Shown here: positions 8,853-18,020 of the stretch, piece by piece
Numbering within the stretch: position 1 is the stretch's first letter
How the letters are laid out: each line of letters begins with the position of its first letter
NCBI GenBank assembly: GCA_900555925.1
Contig: USMU01000011.1
Location: 1 to 32,932, forward strand
Direction of reading: 5' to 3'
Length of the DNA stretch: 32,932 nucleotides
Origin: an uncultured Clostridium sp.
GTDB taxonomy: Bacteria; Bacillota; Clostridia; Christensenellales; Borkfalkiaceae
Position numbers and translations under genes: made by a program
The notes under the pieces: model-generated
Told to the model about the DNA's origin: nothing
Seen by the model: only the letters and a program-made list of their open reading frames with translations
Databases searched by the model: none

Positions 8853-9509
8853 TTAATTTTCCGTATTGACGTGAACACCGGTAATAGAGAAAATGACCCA
8901 TTCGGCGATATTGGTGGCGTGGTCGCCGATACGTTCCAGATATTTAGAAACGAGCATGAGGTCGAGTGCACGCTCGGCGAGGCTCTCGTCCTTGCGGATA
9001 CAGTCGAGAAGCATGTTTTTCGCGCCGTTAAAGAGGCTGTCGACCTCATCGTCCAATTTGCAGACCTTTTTGGCCAGCTCCAAATCGGAATTTGTGAAGG
9101 AAAGGATCGCGCTGTCGACCATACGAATGACCGCTTCGCCCATTTTTTCCACAAAATCGATATTGTAAGAAGTACCCGTACGACCGCCCTTGGTGATAAT
9201 TTCCGCGATATCTGCTGCAAAGTCGCCGATTCTTTCCATGTCGGTAATCATTTTCAACGCCGAAGAGATCATGCGCATATCGGTCGCTACCGGCTGTTGA
9301 GTCAAAAGCAGTTTCAAACACAGATTTTCTATCGTTTTCTCGGCATCGTCGATGATGCAATCCTTATTGATAACTTCCTGAGCCATGATGAGATCGTCCC
9401 GTTTCAACGCTACCATGGTATTCTTGATTGCTTCTTCGATGTAAGCTCCCATTTGGAGCATATCCGTTTTCAATTCCTTCAATTCGCTCAAAAAAGATGT
9501 ACGCATCAT
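8853..9509 (-). CDS. phoU: phosphate signalling/transport regulator PhoU
   Basis: The protein is 218 residues from the chosen start, the usual PhoU length. It has two three-helix repeats, each with the metal-binding ERIGDxxxxIAE signature (MERIGDFAADIAE and LERIGDHATNIAEW). The reading frame is open for 32 codons further upstream, but those overlap pstB. The ATG at 9509 lies four bases after the pstB stop, with a GGGGAGA site inside the end of pstB, and it matches the family's N-terminus (RTSFLSELKELKTDML). PhoU damps signalling from the Pst transporter to PhoR and limits phosphate uptake. It is the last gene of the pst operon. Confidence 0.93.
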   Translation of the reverse strand: MMRTSFLSELKELKTDMLQMGAYIEEAIKNTMVALKRDDLIMAQEVINKDCIIDDAEKTIENLCLKLLLTQQPVATDMRMISSALKMITDMERIGDFAADIAEIITKGGRTGTSYNIDFVEKMGEAVIRMVDSAILSFTNSDLELAKKVCKLDDEVDSLFNGAKNMLLDCIRKDESLAERALDLMLVSKYLERIGDHATNIAEWVIFSITGVHVNTEN

Positions 9510-9513
9510 AATA

Positions 9514-10299
9514 TTAACCGAATCTCCCCGTAATGTAATCTTCCGTCCTCTTATCTTTCGGAACGGAGAAAATTTGTTCCGTTTCGCCCATTTCGACCAT
9601 TTCACCCAAAAGGAAAAACGCAGTTTTATCCGAAATACGAGCTGCTTGCTGCATGTTATGCGTTACCATGATGATCGTAATGTTCTTTTTAAGTTCCGAA
9701 CACAATTCCTCGATTTTCCCCGTAGAAATAGGATCGAGTGCGGAGGTCGGTTCGTCCATAAGCAAAATCTGCGGCTCCACGGCCAGTGCGCGGGCAATAC
9801 ACAACCTTTGCTGCTGGCCGCCCGAAAGTCCGAGCGCGGATTTATTCAATCTGTCTTTGAGTTCTTCCCACATTGCGGCACCTTTGAGGGAACGCTCCAC
9901 AATGGCGTCGAGATCGGACTTTTTCCGAATCCCGAACGTACGAGGGCCGTAAGCGATATTGTCGTAAACGCTCATGGCGAAGGGATTGGGGCGCTGAAAG
10001 ACCATGCCGACATTTTTTCTCAACATGGCGAGATTCATGCTCCGTTCATAAATATTCACGCCTCCGATTTGAATCGCACCTTCGATACGACAGCCTTCCA
10101 CAAGATCGTTCATGCGATTGAGCGATTTCAAAAGCGTAGATTTTCCGCAGCCCGAAGGACCGATCATGGCCGTAATTTGTTTTTCCGGCATTGTCATATT
10201 GATGTTTTTCAAGGCCTGAAAATCGCCGTAGAAAAGGTCCATTTTCCGAACCTCGACAGCATTTCCGCCTTCAAAATGAAATTTTTCCAATTCTTTCAT
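9514..10299 (-). CDS. pstB: phosphate ABC transporter ATP-binding protein PstB
   Basis: This 261-residue ABC ATPase has Walker [10 protein letters not shown] at residues 47-55, the PstB-typical [13 protein letters not shown] segment after the Q-loop, signature LSGGQQQR at 158-165, and Walker B ILLMDEP at 178-184 followed by TSALD. The H-loop is in [19 protein letters not shown] site is nine bases before the ATG. It lies 22 bases after the pstC-pstA fusion gene and four bases before phoU. It powers high-affinity phosphate import with the fused permease and PstS. Confidence 0.97.
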   Translation of the reverse strand: MKELEKFHFEGGNAVEVRKMDLFYGDFQALKNINMTMPEKQITAMIGPSGCGKSTLLKSLNRMNDLVEGCRIEGAIQIGGVNIYERSMNLAMLRKNVGMVFQRPNPFAMSVYDNIAYGPRTFGIRKKSDLDAIVERSLKGAAMWEELKDRLNKSALGLSGGQQQRLCIARALAVEPQILLMDEPTSALDPISTGKIEELCSELKKNITIIMVTHNMQQAARISDKTAFFLLGEMVEMGETEQIFSVPKDKRTEDYITGRFG

Positions 10300-10321
10300 A
10301 ATTTGTTTTCCTCCCGTCGTC

Positions 10322-12061
10322 TTATCTGTTTTTCTTTAATTTCTTCTCGCAGAGAATGACGAGAAGGTTAAGGACGAACACGAGAATGAGAAGCACTGCA
10401 GCAGTACCGTACGCCGCGTCGAAATCGATTTTTTCTTGTGTAAAATAATACATTAAAACTGCGAACGTCGCCCCGCCCTGTAACGGGGAATCGGGCGTCA
10501 TGGGCACCGAGCCCGACGTGAAAATGAGCGCCGCACTCTCGCTGACGATACGCCCTATGGATAAAATTATCGCCGTGACGACGCCTGACAACGCAGAAGG
10601 AAGAATGACCTTGAAAATCGTCCTTACCTTAGAAGCGCCGAGCGCCAGAGACCCCTCTCGCATGGAACTCGGGACGGCCAAAAGGCTTTCCTCCACCGAA
10701 CGGATAATCGTGGGCAAAATCATTAAAGCCAACGTAAGTGCACCCGCCCACAGGGAAACCCCGTTCACGCAAAATATGATCATGCCGAACAATCCGAATA
10801 CAATGGACGGAATCCCCGATAACGTATCTATAAAGACGCGCAGGACCTTTACGATTTTGGAGCCGGGTTTGGTATATTCCACGAGGAAAATCGCCGTTGC
10901 AGTCCCGATCGGGACTGCAACGAGCAGGGATATGAGGATAATCCAGCCCGTGGATATAAACGCGCCCTGCAAGGTAACTTTACTGTAAGTGGACTCCCCG
11001 AACAGGAAGTCGAAAGAGAGATGCGGCAAGCCTTTGGCGAGAATATACCCTATCAGGATAACCAGAACGGATACGACAAGCGCAGCAATGACCTTGCAAA
11101 CGACAGACAAAATTTTCGGGACGAGCCCGCAAACCTTATATCTCACTTCGCCGCTCGAATTTTGCCGAAGTACTCTTACCCGTTTATCCGCGCCGCCCTT
11201 CACCTTTCTCGTGCGTTTGATAAAAGCGAGGACGCCGTTCAAAATGAGTATGAATACCAACAAGACAAATCCCGTGGCAAATAACGCTTCCCTATGCAAA
11301 TCCTGCGCATAGCCCATTTGACTGACGATATTGACGGTCAAGGTGCGAATCGGAAGAAATAATTCGCTCGGAAAGTTGGGGGTACTTCCGCAGACCATGA
11401 GTACCGCCATCGTCTCCCCTATCGCGCGCCCCGCCCCCAAAGTCAGCGCGGAGAGAATCCCCGTCTTTGCTGCGGGAAGAATCACCTTGAAAATCGTCTG
11501 TTCCTTCGTGGCACCCATGGCAAGGCTGCCTTCGGTATAGCTTTCGGGGACGCTTTCCAAAGCATTTTTGGTCAAAGAAGTGACGGTGGGAAGAATCATT
11601 AAGCCGAGAATAAGAGAGCTCGCCAACAGTCCGCTGCCGCTGTCCTGATGAAAGATTTCCGCAAGCAAGGGAACGAGCACAATCATTCCGAAAAAGCCGT
11701 AGATAATCGACGGTATTCCCGCCAATAGCACGATGACCTGATTAAAGAACCCTTTCAGCTTTTTCGGACAAAAATAGACGAGGAATATCGCCGTAAAAAT
11801 CCCTATGATTCCTCCGACGAGAAGCGACCCGACCGTTACCGCAAAGGTGGAAACGATCATGGGCAGAATCCCGTACATGTCCTTATTCGGAAACCAAGTC
11901 GTTCCGAACAGGAATTTGAAAAAACCAATTTCCGCAAACGCCGGAACCGCCGAAACCAATATATACAGAACAATGGCGACGACCGCTATAACGGAAAAGA
12001 AAGCAGAGACCATAAAGATGATCTTTGCAGTCTTTTCGCTTTTACTTTCAGTTTTTATCAT
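10322..12061 (-). CDS. pstC-pstA: fused phosphate ABC transporter permease PstC-PstA
   Basis: This 579-residue membrane protein carries both Pst permease subunits in one chain. The first half (about 1-295) is PstC-like, with the cytoplasmic coupling motif [21 protein letters not shown] and [12 protein letters not shown] charged linker near 285-305 leads to the PstA-like half (about 310-579), with [21 protein letters not shown] and [12 protein letters not shown]. Each half shows its own GIPSI(I/V)(Y/F)G(F/L)FGM motif. No internal stop, start or ribosome-binding site is needed, so the fusion appears genuine. Separate PstC and PstA are each about 280-300 residues, matching the halves. It lies 24 bases after pstS and 22 before pstB. 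Confidence 0.93.
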   Translation of the reverse strand: MIKTESKSEKTAKIIFMVSAFFSVIAVVAIVLYILVSAVPAFAEIGFFKFLFGTTWFPNKDMYGILPMIVSTFAVTVGSLLVGGIIGIFTAIFLVYFCPKKLKGFFNQVIVLLAGIPSIIYGFFGMIVLVPLLAEIFHQDSGSGLLASSLILGLMILPTVTSLTKNALESVPESYTEGSLAMGATKEQTIFKVILPAAKTGILSALTLGAGRAIGETMAVLMVCGSTPNFPSELFLPIRTLTVNIVSQMGYAQDLHREALFATGFVLLVFILILNGVLAFIKRTRKVKGGADKRVRVLRQNSSGEVRYKVCGLVPKILSVVCKVIAALVVSVLVILIGYILAKGLPHLSFDFLFGESTYSKVTLQGAFISTGWIILISLLVAVPIGTATAIFLVEYTKPGSKIVKVLRVFIDTLSGIPSIVFGLFGMIIFCVNGVSLWAGALTLALMILPTIIRSVEESLLAVPSSMREGSLALGASKVRTIFKVILPSALSGVVTAIILSIGRIVSESAALIFTSGSVPMTPDSPLQGGATFAVLMYYFTQEKIDFDAAYGTAAVLLILVFVLNLLVILCEKKLKKNR

Positions 12062-12085
12062 GGAGTCGGTATCCTCTCGATTTGA

Positions 12086-12946
12086 TTAAAGAATGGTGAT
12101 ATATCCTTCGTCTGCGACGATTTCCTGCCCTTCTTCCGACAGGATAAAGTCTAAGAATGCTTGCGCCTCTTCACTGAGTCCTTTTTCGGTATTGTAGCAG
12201 AGTTCAAAAGGACGGGACATCGTATAGCTCTTATTTTTTACATTTTCGACCGTCGCCGCCACGCCTTCGAACGTAAGCGCTTTGACCGTATCGTTCAACG
12301 AGCCGAGGGAAATATATCCGAGCGCCGCCTTAGTCGTTGCAACCTTTGTCATCGCGGCTCCTGTACTGTTAAAACTTTCCGTCTTTCCATAACGTGTCTC
12401 GGTATCCTTCAGCTTTTCACCGGAAGAACTTTTTACAAGGTCCTCGAAAGCATCTCTCGTTCCCGAGCCTTCCTCCCTCGCCACGGGCAATGTCGCGCTT
12501 CCAATTGCCGTGCCCGTTGTATACAAATCGTAAAGCTGTGCTCCCGTAACGTTAGTCAACTCACTCGCTTTATTGACGATCACGACAATTCCGTCATCCG
12601 CAATCTTTACAGAGGTGACGCCCTCTTCGTCGACGTGCTTGGAAGCCATTCCGAAATCTCCCTTCCCTTCCTGTGCGTTAGAAATACCGACCGCGGACCC
12701 ACCGCCCTGGACTTCGATTTCCACATTTTTATTCTTTTCCATATACGCGTCTGCAAGCGCGCCCATCAAAGGCTGAACAGAAGTGGAACCAGCGAAACTG
12801 AGTGTAACTTTTTCGGCTGTTCCCGATGTTCCCGAACCGCCGGTGCTCCCCGTGCTGTCCCCGTCGCTTCCACAGGAAGCAAACGCCGTCATCGTACCCA
12901 TTGTAATCGCCGCAAGAGCAACTGCCATAAATTTTTTCGATTTCAT
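12086..12946 (-). CDS. pstS: phosphate-binding lipoprotein PstS
   Basis: The 286-residue protein begins with a lipoprotein signal peptide (KSKK, then a hydrophobic stretch, AFASC with Cys25). A Gly/Ser/Thr-rich linker leads to the PstS fold: SFAGSTSVQPL binds the start of phosphate, GGGSAVGI and the GSGTRDAFE segment complete the pocket. The mature protein is tethered outside the membrane and delivers phosphate to the fused PstC-PstA permease. An AAAGGAG site lies 12 bases upstream of the ATG, a little far. It is the first gene of the operon, and its upstream region holds a -10 box and TTTACA-like repeats. Confidence 0.94.
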   Translation of the reverse strand: MKSKKFMAVALAAITMGTMTAFASCGSDGDSTGSTGGSGTSGTAEKVTLSFAGSTSVQPLMGALADAYMEKNKNVEIEVQGGGSAVGISNAQEGKGDFGMASKHVDEEGVTSVKIADDGIVVIVNKASELTNVTGAQLYDLYTTGTAIGSATLPVAREEGSGTRDAFEDLVKSSSGEKLKDTETRYGKTESFNSTGAAMTKVATTKAALGYISLGSLNDTVKALTFEGVAATVENVKNKSYTMSRPFELCYNTEKGLSEEAQAFLDFILSEEGQEIVADEGYITIL

Positions 12947-12980
12947 AAAACTCTTTGTCTCCTTTGAACTTTGTGCCTAT

Positions 12981-13081
12981 ACTATAACGCATAGTTGTAA
13001 AAAAGTCCGCATTTTTTTGTAACAAAACTGTAATAAATTCGTTATTTATTTGATACAAATGTAAAAATTTATTTTTGTAAA
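12981..13081 (-). promoter_or_regulatory. pstS promoter with PhoP-box-like repeats
   Basis: On the minus strand a TATAGT -10 box (12981-12986) has no good -35 box. Instead five NTTACA elements lie upstream: TTTACA at 12996-13001, GTTACA at 13018-13023, ATTACA at 13029-13034, TTTACA at 13060-13065 and 13076-13081. The first three are spaced 22 and 11 bases apart, matching the 11-base repeat of Bacillus PhoP binding sites. This is the arrangement of an activator-dependent phosphate-starvation promoter. Confidence 0.7.
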
Positions 13082-13086
13082 GTTTT

Positions 13087-13588
13087 ATAATGGTGTAGAA
13101 GCGCGGTTTTCAAATGATTTTTGAATTTTGCACAACTCATTGAAATCCTTATCTGTAACTGCAAAAATAATCATTCTCGGATAATGCCACCGTCCCTTCA
13201 AGTCAAAACACTTATTCTAACGTTTTTATTTTTTCCTTCGAAAAATAATTGCAATCAAAAATTCTAAAGATTAGTTTTAAAAACAACATGTAATTTACGA
13301 AATATTCTTTGCGGCAAAATTTTCGCTTTCACTATACAAACTTCAAAAAAAACGAAAAAAATTTTTCTTCTCCGACTACGAATTTGCTTTTCTGATATAT
13401 TTTAATTTCTTTTTTATCCCCAAGGTTATTTACCTTGTGTTAAGCTATTTGTGCCAGTCATTGACTAAGCTCCTGTATTTTTTATTGGATTTGTTGACCT
13501 CAATTTTATTTTATCAAAAGGGGCTTTCTTTTTCAAAATTATATGTTTAACATTTTTTGCCCCCGCGTCTAACGCAAGGGGGCCTATA
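13087..13588. other. AT-rich intergenic region with no supported gene
   Basis: Between the pstS promoter and the terminator of the polysaccharide operon lie about 500 AT-rich bases. I find no reading frame with a ribosome-binding site or family resemblance. The only marked structures are a GC-rich hairpin at 13559-13583 (GCCCCC/GGGGGC with an inner GCGT/ACGC) and a small CAAGGT/ACCTTG hairpin near 13424-13440. Neither is followed by a T-tract. An RNA gene is possible but not recognised. Confidence 0.5.
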
Positions 13589-13630
13589 CAATAAAAATCC
13601 GTATGAGTTTCCTCACACGGATTTTTATTG
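13589..13630 (-). terminator. terminator of the polysaccharide operon
   Basis: A 14-bp perfect stem (arms 13589-13602 and 13617-13630) is extended inward by GTGAG/CTCAT to a GAAA tetraloop on the minus strand. It is followed by a TTTTTATT tract. It lies about 95 bases after the family-2 glycosidase stop. Because it is nearly symmetric it may also act on the plus strand. Confidence 0.82.
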
Positions 13631-13724
13631 ATTGTTTGGTATTGCTCCGACTCTTTCAAAAAAAAGAAAAGCCATTAAAAAGTTCTTTCTTTCCACTTCA
13701 TATGATTTTCAAAAAATCTCTTCC

Positions 13725-15455
13725 TCAACGATTATGCTCCGCGATTTTTTCGGGTACAATTTTGGCCGTCCTATCCGCTCGAAGAAGTCCATTGACCTCC
13801 TGCTCCACATCCGTCAATTGAGTATAACAATAGCCGCTTATGCTCATTTTTTGCACCGCTTCGATGAGTCCGCCAAAGCGTTCCAGAAATTCCTCGTCGC
13901 TCTTTACGCCGTTTCCATACCCCCAGCCCGACCCCTCGTCTCGAACATAGGCAGTACCGCCGAATTCGCTCATGATAATCGGCTGTCCCCTATAAGTATA
14001 TCCCTGCGCAAAAGGCTGATATTGTGGATTCCCCGAAGCCCCTTTAACCAGCTTTTCAAAATTATCATAAAAGGAATACAGCTTTTTTCCGTCTTGTTCG
14101 TAATGATGCAGAGTTAAAATATCGCTTTCAGCATGCATCCAGCCGTCATTGGATACAACGGGGCGCATGGAATCTATGCTTTTAGTGAGATAATAGAGCC
14201 CCGTCGCCAAATTGCTTTGTCTTTCGTTCGTATAGATGTTACGCACTCCCCAGCTCTCGTTGAATATAACCCACGCAACCAAAGAGGGATGGTTATAGTT
14301 CTGGCGCACGATTTCCAGCCATTCCGCCGCAATCTGTACGGAAGCAATATCCGAGCTCCAATGATTGGAGGGAAGTTCGCACCAAACGACAAAGCCCATA
14401 ATGTCCGCATAATAAAGAGCGCGCTCGTCCTCTACCTTCTGGTGTTTTCTGAATCCGTTGAAGCCCATGGATTTTGCAAGCTCGATGTCCTTGACAAGAG
14501 CCGCCTCGTCGGGCGGCGTGATTCCCGTATCCGGCCAATAGCCCTGGTCGAGAATCATGCGGGCATAGAAAGGAACGTTGTTCAAAAGCAATTTTCCGTC
14601 CTTTGCCACAAATTCTCTGAGTCCGAAATAACTTCCCGCGCGGTCTGTTTCCCGACCGTTTTTATAGACAGTAATATCCACATCGTAAAGCACCGGATTT
14701 TCTACGCTCCATTGCTCTACCTGATAAGTGAGGCTGTGGCTGTCCAGCCTTACGGAGACGCTGTTTTCAACGTCTGCGGCGGATATTCCGACCGCCTGTA
14801 CATGTTTGCCTCGAAAAGAAATATCAAACCGCACTTCTACATCCTCACCGGGCTGAGAAACGCTCGCATCGAACCGTACGGTGTTATCCTTCAACGAAGG
14901 CGTTATTTTCAATGCCGTAAGGTATGTTTCTCCGACGTACTCCATCCATACGCTTTTATAAATACCCGTCGTCTGAACATACCAACAGCCGAAACTTTTC
15001 TCTTCCCAGCGCTGTTTACCGCGTACCTGTATCGGCAAGTTTTTATCCTCGCAGCGCACGGTAAGAATATTTCCGGACTCGGAAAGATACTCCGTAACGT
15101 CAAAGGAAAAACGGGTGTACGCTCCGCGATGTTTTCCGATCAGGCGTCCGTCGATATATACCTCTGTATCGTAATCCGCTCCTTCAAAATAAAGTATTGC
15201 TCTCTTGTCCCCTTTTCCCTCTATCCGCCTGGAATACCAAACGACGGAATGCGGCTGATGTTCGCCTATTCCGCTTGCCTTACATTCGTAGGAAAACGGG
15301 ACGAGTATTTTCCTCGGAAGATTGCCGGCCAGCGCCGCTTCCACATTCGTCTCTTCGCCAAACCCGAATTTCCATTCGCCGTTTAAGTCCTTCCAATCCC
15401 TGCGAACAAGCTGAGGGCGGGGATATCCTGCAATATAACATTTCGTATGATTCAT
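13725..15455 (-). CDS. glycoside hydrolase family 2 enzyme, cytoplasmic
   Basis: The 576-residue protein has the GH2 layout: sugar-binding jelly-roll (about 15-175, with LNGEWKF and the WYSRRI and AYTRFSFDVT segments), an immunoglobulin-like domain (about 180-285) and a TIM barrel. The predicted acid/base is E400 (IFNESWG) and the nucleophile E497 (MSEFGG). The barrel entry GFNGFRKHQKVED is also typical. There is no signal peptide, so it acts inside the cell, most likely on imported oligosaccharides. GH2 includes beta-galactosidases, beta-glucuronidases, beta-mannosidases and some arabinosidases; the exact activity is not clear. It is the last gene of the operon, 48 bases after the first family-43 gene. 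Its ribosome-binding site (AAAGGA) is weakly placed. Confidence 0.88.
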   Translation of the reverse strand: MNHTKCYIAGYPRPQLVRRDWKDLNGEWKFGFGEETNVEAALAGNLPRKILVPFSYECKASGIGEHQPHSVVWYSRRIEGKGDKRAILYFEGADYDTEVYIDGRLIGKHRGAYTRFSFDVTEYLSESGNILTVRCEDKNLPIQVRGKQRWEEKSFGCWYVQTTGIYKSVWMEYVGETYLTALKITPSLKDNTVRFDASVSQPGEDVEVRFDISFRGKHVQAVGISAADVENSVSVRLDSHSLTYQVEQWSVENPVLYDVDITVYKNGRETDRAGSYFGLREFVAKDGKLLLNNVPFYARMILDQGYWPDTGITPPDEAALVKDIELAKSMGFNGFRKHQKVEDERALYYADIMGFVVWCELPSNHWSSDIASVQIAAEWLEIVRQNYNHPSLVAWVIFNESWGVRNIYTNERQSNLATGLYYLTKSIDSMRPVVSNDGWMHAESDILTLHHYEQDGKKLYSFYDNFEKLVKGASGNPQYQPFAQGYTYRGQPIIMSEFGGTAYVRDEGSGWGYGNGVKSDEEFLERFGGLIEAVQKMSISGYCYTQLTDVEQEVNGLLRADRTAKIVPEKIAEHNR

Positions 15456-15503
15456 AGCTTTTCTTTTCGTTCCTTTACTGTATTACTGTAATATTTATTC
15501 AAA

Positions 15504-17945
15504 TCATAATGCCCGATAGCGGAGCGTCAGAATTTCTATCCTTCCCGACGTCGAGAATATGCCGAGCTGACCGCTCATGAAAGCGCAGTCGTCCGAGGCT
15601 TCTATACGATATTTATCGTCCAAAACGACAACAAAACGGTTGCTCTCGGCGCGAACGGAAAGCGTATGCGAAGCCCCGTCGGAAATATCCCCAATTCTTG
15701 CCGCCTGCAACGTCTCCTCTCCGTAATCGTAACGATTGAGCGTGATGAGCTGCCTGCTCAGTTGCAAATAATACCCCTGCCATGATTGAACGGGCTGCTG
15801 GGAATGATAAGAATAGTTCTCTGCACGAAGCATGATTCCCAAATCGGAATTGCTCGAAAGCTCACAGCGGAAAGAAATTTCCGCCTCGAAATCCGAAATC
15901 CCGGAATTTCCCCACAGTGCCACGCTATGCGTATCCTCTCCCGTCACCGCGAGAGCGCTTCCGTCGTATTCCACGTTGCCGCGGACTTTTTCAAACTCGG
16001 ATAAATCTACGTTCTCTTCGACATTATTTTCCGCGTGTTCATAGACTTCAAACGTCACTAACTCCGCTTTTCCAGAAATCACCTCTACCCGCATGGCCTG
16101 TACGCCTTTTTTCAGATCCAGTCTGCCCAGGGAAACTTTGACCGTCTCGCTCCCGTTAGAGGCTGTATCAGGAATTGTACACAAAAGCTCGGAATCCCCG
16201 ACGGTAATTTTTAATTTTGCACCGCCGCTTTCCGTACTCACGCGCGCCGCAACGGAATATTTTCCGTCGGAGGGAACGTCGACTCCGTATTTGACCCAAT
16301 CCTCTTTTCCGAGGACGACCGCATAGGCGTCTTCCGAATCTATCTTTCGGATTTTCTGTTTTTCTCCGACGCGAAGTCCGCCGGATTCCCTCTCCGCCCC
16401 CGCAATGGAAAAGCCCCTGTTCTCGCCTTTCAAATATGCCGTCGCGGGGAATTTTGTCGGAAAGTTTTTGACGGCTTCAAAGTCCGACGTTCCGAATACA
16501 TCGTTTGTAAAAGCGGTATACTCCACGCCCGTTTGCGTTTTATATCCTACCGCGCCCGCCGACGCTTCGGCGGCATAGGAAATGATTCGCATGCCGTTAA
16601 GGTACACGTATCCGACTCCGTCTCCGTTTTCGACGCGCACCGTGTTTAATCTCGACTTCGGATAAGAGACCTCTTTTTCCGCGATAACGCTCTCCGCTCC
16701 GTCGGATTTCCTTGAAAGAATGATTCCCGAATCCGTGAGTCGGATAATATATTCTTTGTCTGCCGCGCCGAAATACAATTCCTGTCCTTCCGAGGGAAAG
16801 AAGTTATATTCTGCGGTAAAATATTCGCCCGTCTCCCCGAGGACATATCTGCCGTCTTCATTTTTCAAACTGTTTCCGTCTCTCGCTTCCGCCGTAGGGG
16901 AAGCGGGAACCATCACGGGACGGTGCGTCGTACCGTTTGATGTGAGGACGCTTCCGCTCGACAAATACCTGTCCACATTATATCTGCGGGCAGGGCCGTT
17001 CCCTACCAGACTGTGATACGCCGTATACACGGAATCGAGGTCAGGGCCGACTACGTTGCTGCTATGCCCCAAGCCGTAATGTTCGTCGTTGGTATCGATG
17101 AGCGTAACATTCTCGACGGACTGTATAAATCCCGACAAATCCGTCAGATTTTCCGCATAGGAATATGCAACCCTGTATCCCTTGGAAATGACATGATTGC
17201 CCGTATACGTAAGATAGCTGTAATCGCCGCGCCGAAAAATTCCGGGACCCTCTATCCAATGCCTGAGATTGGCGTCCCCGAGAACTCCCGTCTTTCCCAG
17301 CGTGGAGGGACTGATATTCTCCGAATCCGTAATCTCGTTGTATTTTAATCCTGCGGGCGTAGAAGTATGCAAAAGATACAATTTCCCCTCGTCCGACACA
17401 TAAAACGATCCGTCTATTCCCATTCCGAGATTGCCGTAATCGATATCCCCGGGATCTCCGTTATCCGATTTGCTGAACAGCTTAAAGCCTTCCGTCGGAC
17501 TTTCGGAGCGATAGATATAATGCCCCTTTCCGCCGCGGGACTGACACATATAAAACCAACCGTTATAGTAAATTACTTCGGGAGCGTAGGCTCCGTGGGA
17601 AGTCGCCTCCGTCTCCGCTACCGCCAGTCCTTTGTACGTCCAATGGATGAGGTCTTCCGATTCAAAAACTTTGATTCCGTCGCAAGGGTCGGAGGTAGAA
17701 GGATAAAGGTAGTATTTCCCGTTATACCGCATGACGAAAGGATCTCCGATTCCGTATTCGCCCTCCGGTCCCGTTGCGGCGGAAGAACCCCACTGACCTT
17801 CTATCTCTATATGGTTTTCATAGCGCTCCGTTTCGACGGGAAGATATTCGATTTCTTCTCCTCTGTCCGTCTTTCCGTCCGAACAGCCTGTACCCGTCAT
17901 CAGCGCCGCGGCAAGTATCGCCAAAACAATGTCTCTCCTTTTCAT
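15504..17945 (-). CDS. family-43 glycoside hydrolase lipoprotein (paralogue 1)
   Basis: The 813-residue protein starts with a lipoprotein signal peptide (Cys21 in MTGTGC). The five-bladed GH43 propeller spans about 55-370. Predicted catalytic residues are base D68 (IGDPFV), pKa-modulating D178 (GIDGSFYV) and acid E232 (IEGPGIF); the conserved YAPEV motif is at 120-124. The C-terminal part looks like a beta-sandwich (about 380-510), a CBM6/35-like domain (about 545-670, ending before AENNVEENVD) and a LamG/DUF1080-like sandwich (about 680-813). GH43 enzymes are mainly arabinofuranosidases, xylosidases and arabinanases. It is anchored outside the membrane and probably trims side chains before import. 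A CGGAG site precedes the ATG. The upstream gap contains an inverted repeat. Confidence 0.88.
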   Translation of the reverse strand: MKRRDIVLAILAAALMTGTGCSDGKTDRGEEIEYLPVETERYENHIEIEGQWGSSAATGPEGEYGIGDPFVMRYNGKYYLYPSTSDPCDGIKVFESEDLIHWTYKGLAVAETEATSHGAYAPEVIYYNGWFYMCQSRGGKGHYIYRSESPTEGFKLFSKSDNGDPGDIDYGNLGMGIDGSFYVSDEGKLYLLHTSTPAGLKYNEITDSENISPSTLGKTGVLGDANLRHWIEGPGIFRRGDYSYLTYTGNHVISKGYRVAYSYAENLTDLSGFIQSVENVTLIDTNDEHYGLGHSSNVVGPDLDSVYTAYHSLVGNGPARRYNVDRYLSSGSVLTSNGTTHRPVMVPASPTAEARDGNSLKNEDGRYVLGETGEYFTAEYNFFPSEGQELYFGAADKEYIIRLTDSGIILSRKSDGAESVIAEKEVSYPKSRLNTVRVENGDGVGYVYLNGMRIISYAAEASAGAVGYKTQTGVEYTAFTNDVFGTSDFEAVKNFPTKFPATAYLKGENRGFSIAGAERESGGLRVGEKQKIRKIDSEDAYAVVLGKEDWVKYGVDVPSDGKYSVAARVSTESGGAKLKITVGDSELLCTIPDTASNGSETVKVSLGRLDLKKGVQAMRVEVISGKAELVTFEVYEHAENNVEENVDLSEFEKVRGNVEYDGSALAVTGEDTHSVALWGNSGISDFEAEISFRCELSSNSDLGIMLRAENYSYHSQQPVQSWQGYYLQLSRQLITLNRYDYGEETLQAARIGDISDGASHTLSVRAESNRFVVVLDDKYRIEASDDCAFMSGQLGIFSTSGRIEILTLRYRAL

Positions 17946-17966
17946 AATTTTTCTCCGTTTTTCGGA

Positions 17967-17996
17967 AAACCGCGCCGAATCACTTCCGCGCGGTTT
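17967..17996 (-). repeat. inverted repeat between the two family-43 genes
   Basis: Arms AAACCGCGC (17967-17975) and GCGCGGTTT (17988-17996) flank a 12-base spacer in the 75-base gap between the paralogues. It forms a stable 9-bp stem in the mRNA, followed on the minus strand by TCCG rather than a T-run. It could stabilise upstream mRNA or attenuate transcription; a strong terminator is unlikely. Confidence 0.5.
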
Positions 17997-18020
17997 CCTT
18001 TATCCCGAACCTTTCCTCCG

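Noticed and set aside
13465..13659. 64-codon minus-strand frame downstream of the GH2 gene
   Set aside because: It runs through the operon terminator, lacks a ribosome-binding site and has no recognisable motif.
14133..15386. 417-codon plus-strand frame opposite the GH2 gene
   Set aside because: The opposite strand encodes an intact GH2 enzyme with both catalytic glutamates. The plus-strand frame has no ribosome-binding site or motif.
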